This document shows positions 63,795 through 64,000 of a DNA stretch of 64,000 bases, piece by piece. A model generated the notes under the pieces. It ran no database searches. It was not told the DNA's origin and was given only the letters and a program-made list of their open reading frames with translations. Source of the stretch: Alteribacillus bidgolensis (GTDB lineage: Bacteria; Bacillota; Bacilli; Bacillales; Marinococcaceae); assembly GCF_002886255.1 (NCBI RefSeq), contig NZ_NJAU01000003.1:62001-126000 (forward strand), in the 5' to 3' direction. The position numbers were made by a program, and so were the translations under genes. Positions within the stretch are counted from its first letter, which is position 1. Every line of letters starts with the position of its first letter.

Positions 63795-64000
63795 TTAGAG
63801 GAGCTTTTTAAATTGAAAAATAACATTTTCAACCGTAAAACCATACTCTTCAATTATTTGATCTCCTGGTGCCGAGGCCCCAAATGTATTAATAGATAGG
63901 ACGCGACCGCTATCACCAACATATTTACTCCAACCCAAGGATGTTCCCATCTCAATACCAAGACGCACTTTAACATTTTCTGGGAGTACACTTTCTTTAT
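63795..64000 (-). CDS. tkt: Transketolase, C-terminal part (runs off the window)
   Basis: 68 codons from the window edge. They read VKVRLGIEMGTSLGWSKYVG, then SINTFGASAPGDQIIEEYGF, TVENVIFQFKKLL and a stop at 63,795. The FGASAPGDxIxEEYGFT motif is the conserved transketolase C-terminus. The start and the thiamine-diphosphate part lie beyond position 64,000. It completes the RuMP rearrangement enzyme set with rpe, rpiB and pfkA. Confidence 0.93.
   Translation of the reverse strand, partial: KESVLPENVKVRLGIEMGTSLGWSKYVGDSGRVLSINTFGASAPGDQIIEEYGFTVENVIFQFKKLL

Noticed and set aside
1..64000. CRISPR array or tRNA/rRNA genes
   Set aside because: No regularly spaced repeats with unique spacers and no cloverleaf or rRNA sequence were seen.

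Overview
The window is low-GC DNA from a Bacillaceae-type Firmicute. Ribosome binding sites are strong (AGGAGG-like) and TTG/GTG starts are common. HxlR, an SR1P peptide, an IDEAL-domain protein, HelD and TxpA-like toxin genes are all Bacillus-type families. The species cannot be fixed from sequence alone, and neither can whether this is plasmid or chromosome. ArdC, a plasmid-style HTH/tyrosine recombinase pair, iteron-like repeats, IS and intron debris, and a second-copy-like set of sugar-phosphate genes favour a plasmid or genomic island.

Positions 1-32,600 are a worn accessory region. They hold a truncated group II intron (113-2076), a broken ardC with a highly structured leader, two VOC proteins, AraC, ArsR and WYL regulators, an SDR and a quinone reductase, a frameshifted LysM/polysaccharide deacetylase, an HTH/recombinase pair, a type I holin-like toxin with its antisense RNA region and two decayed copies, CBS and metallophosphoesterase genes, two SulP-plus-universal-stress-protein pairs (one broken), helD split by a stop codon, and remnants of prfC, a methyltransferase, a DUF4198 protein, a secreted protein, a MerR regulator and IS3 elements. 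One intact three-gene unit stands out at 27,371-29,287: a 2OG-Fe(II) dioxygenase, an ACT-domain protein and a LysE-type exporter.

Positions 32,900-64,000 are nearly all intact and read as a catabolic island for methylated or primary amines joined to the ribulose monophosphate (RuMP) pathway. An APC permease, a ferredoxin-reductase-like protein, a DmmA-like zinc-ribbon subunit and a DUF3445 haem-dependent N-demethylase form one module (32,905-37,693), with an IclR regulator nearby. A two-domain FMN/4Fe-4S/FAD demethylase, a 51-residue membrane peptide and an SSS symporter form a second (47,987-51,757), with a divergent XRE-cupin regulator. An ethanolamine-type permease, an AraC regulator, a Met/His-rich membrane protein and a copper amine oxidase form a third (56,007-60,910). 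All three enzyme types can release formaldehyde from methylated amines. HxlA and HxlB fix formaldehyde. Pgi, Zwf and two different 6-phosphogluconate dehydrogenases can oxidise it in the dissimilatory RuMP cycle, and Rpe, RpiB, PfkA and transketolase can regenerate the acceptor.

The same near-palindrome (AAAGTNCGNACTTT) lies upstream of zwf, hxlA and hxlR. The sites before zwf and hxlA share a longer block of about 35 bp. This suggests that HxlR controls both the fixation and the oxidation branches. A heavily decayed second hxlA lies just downstream of hxlR. Function assignments rest on motif recognition by eye; no database search was run.
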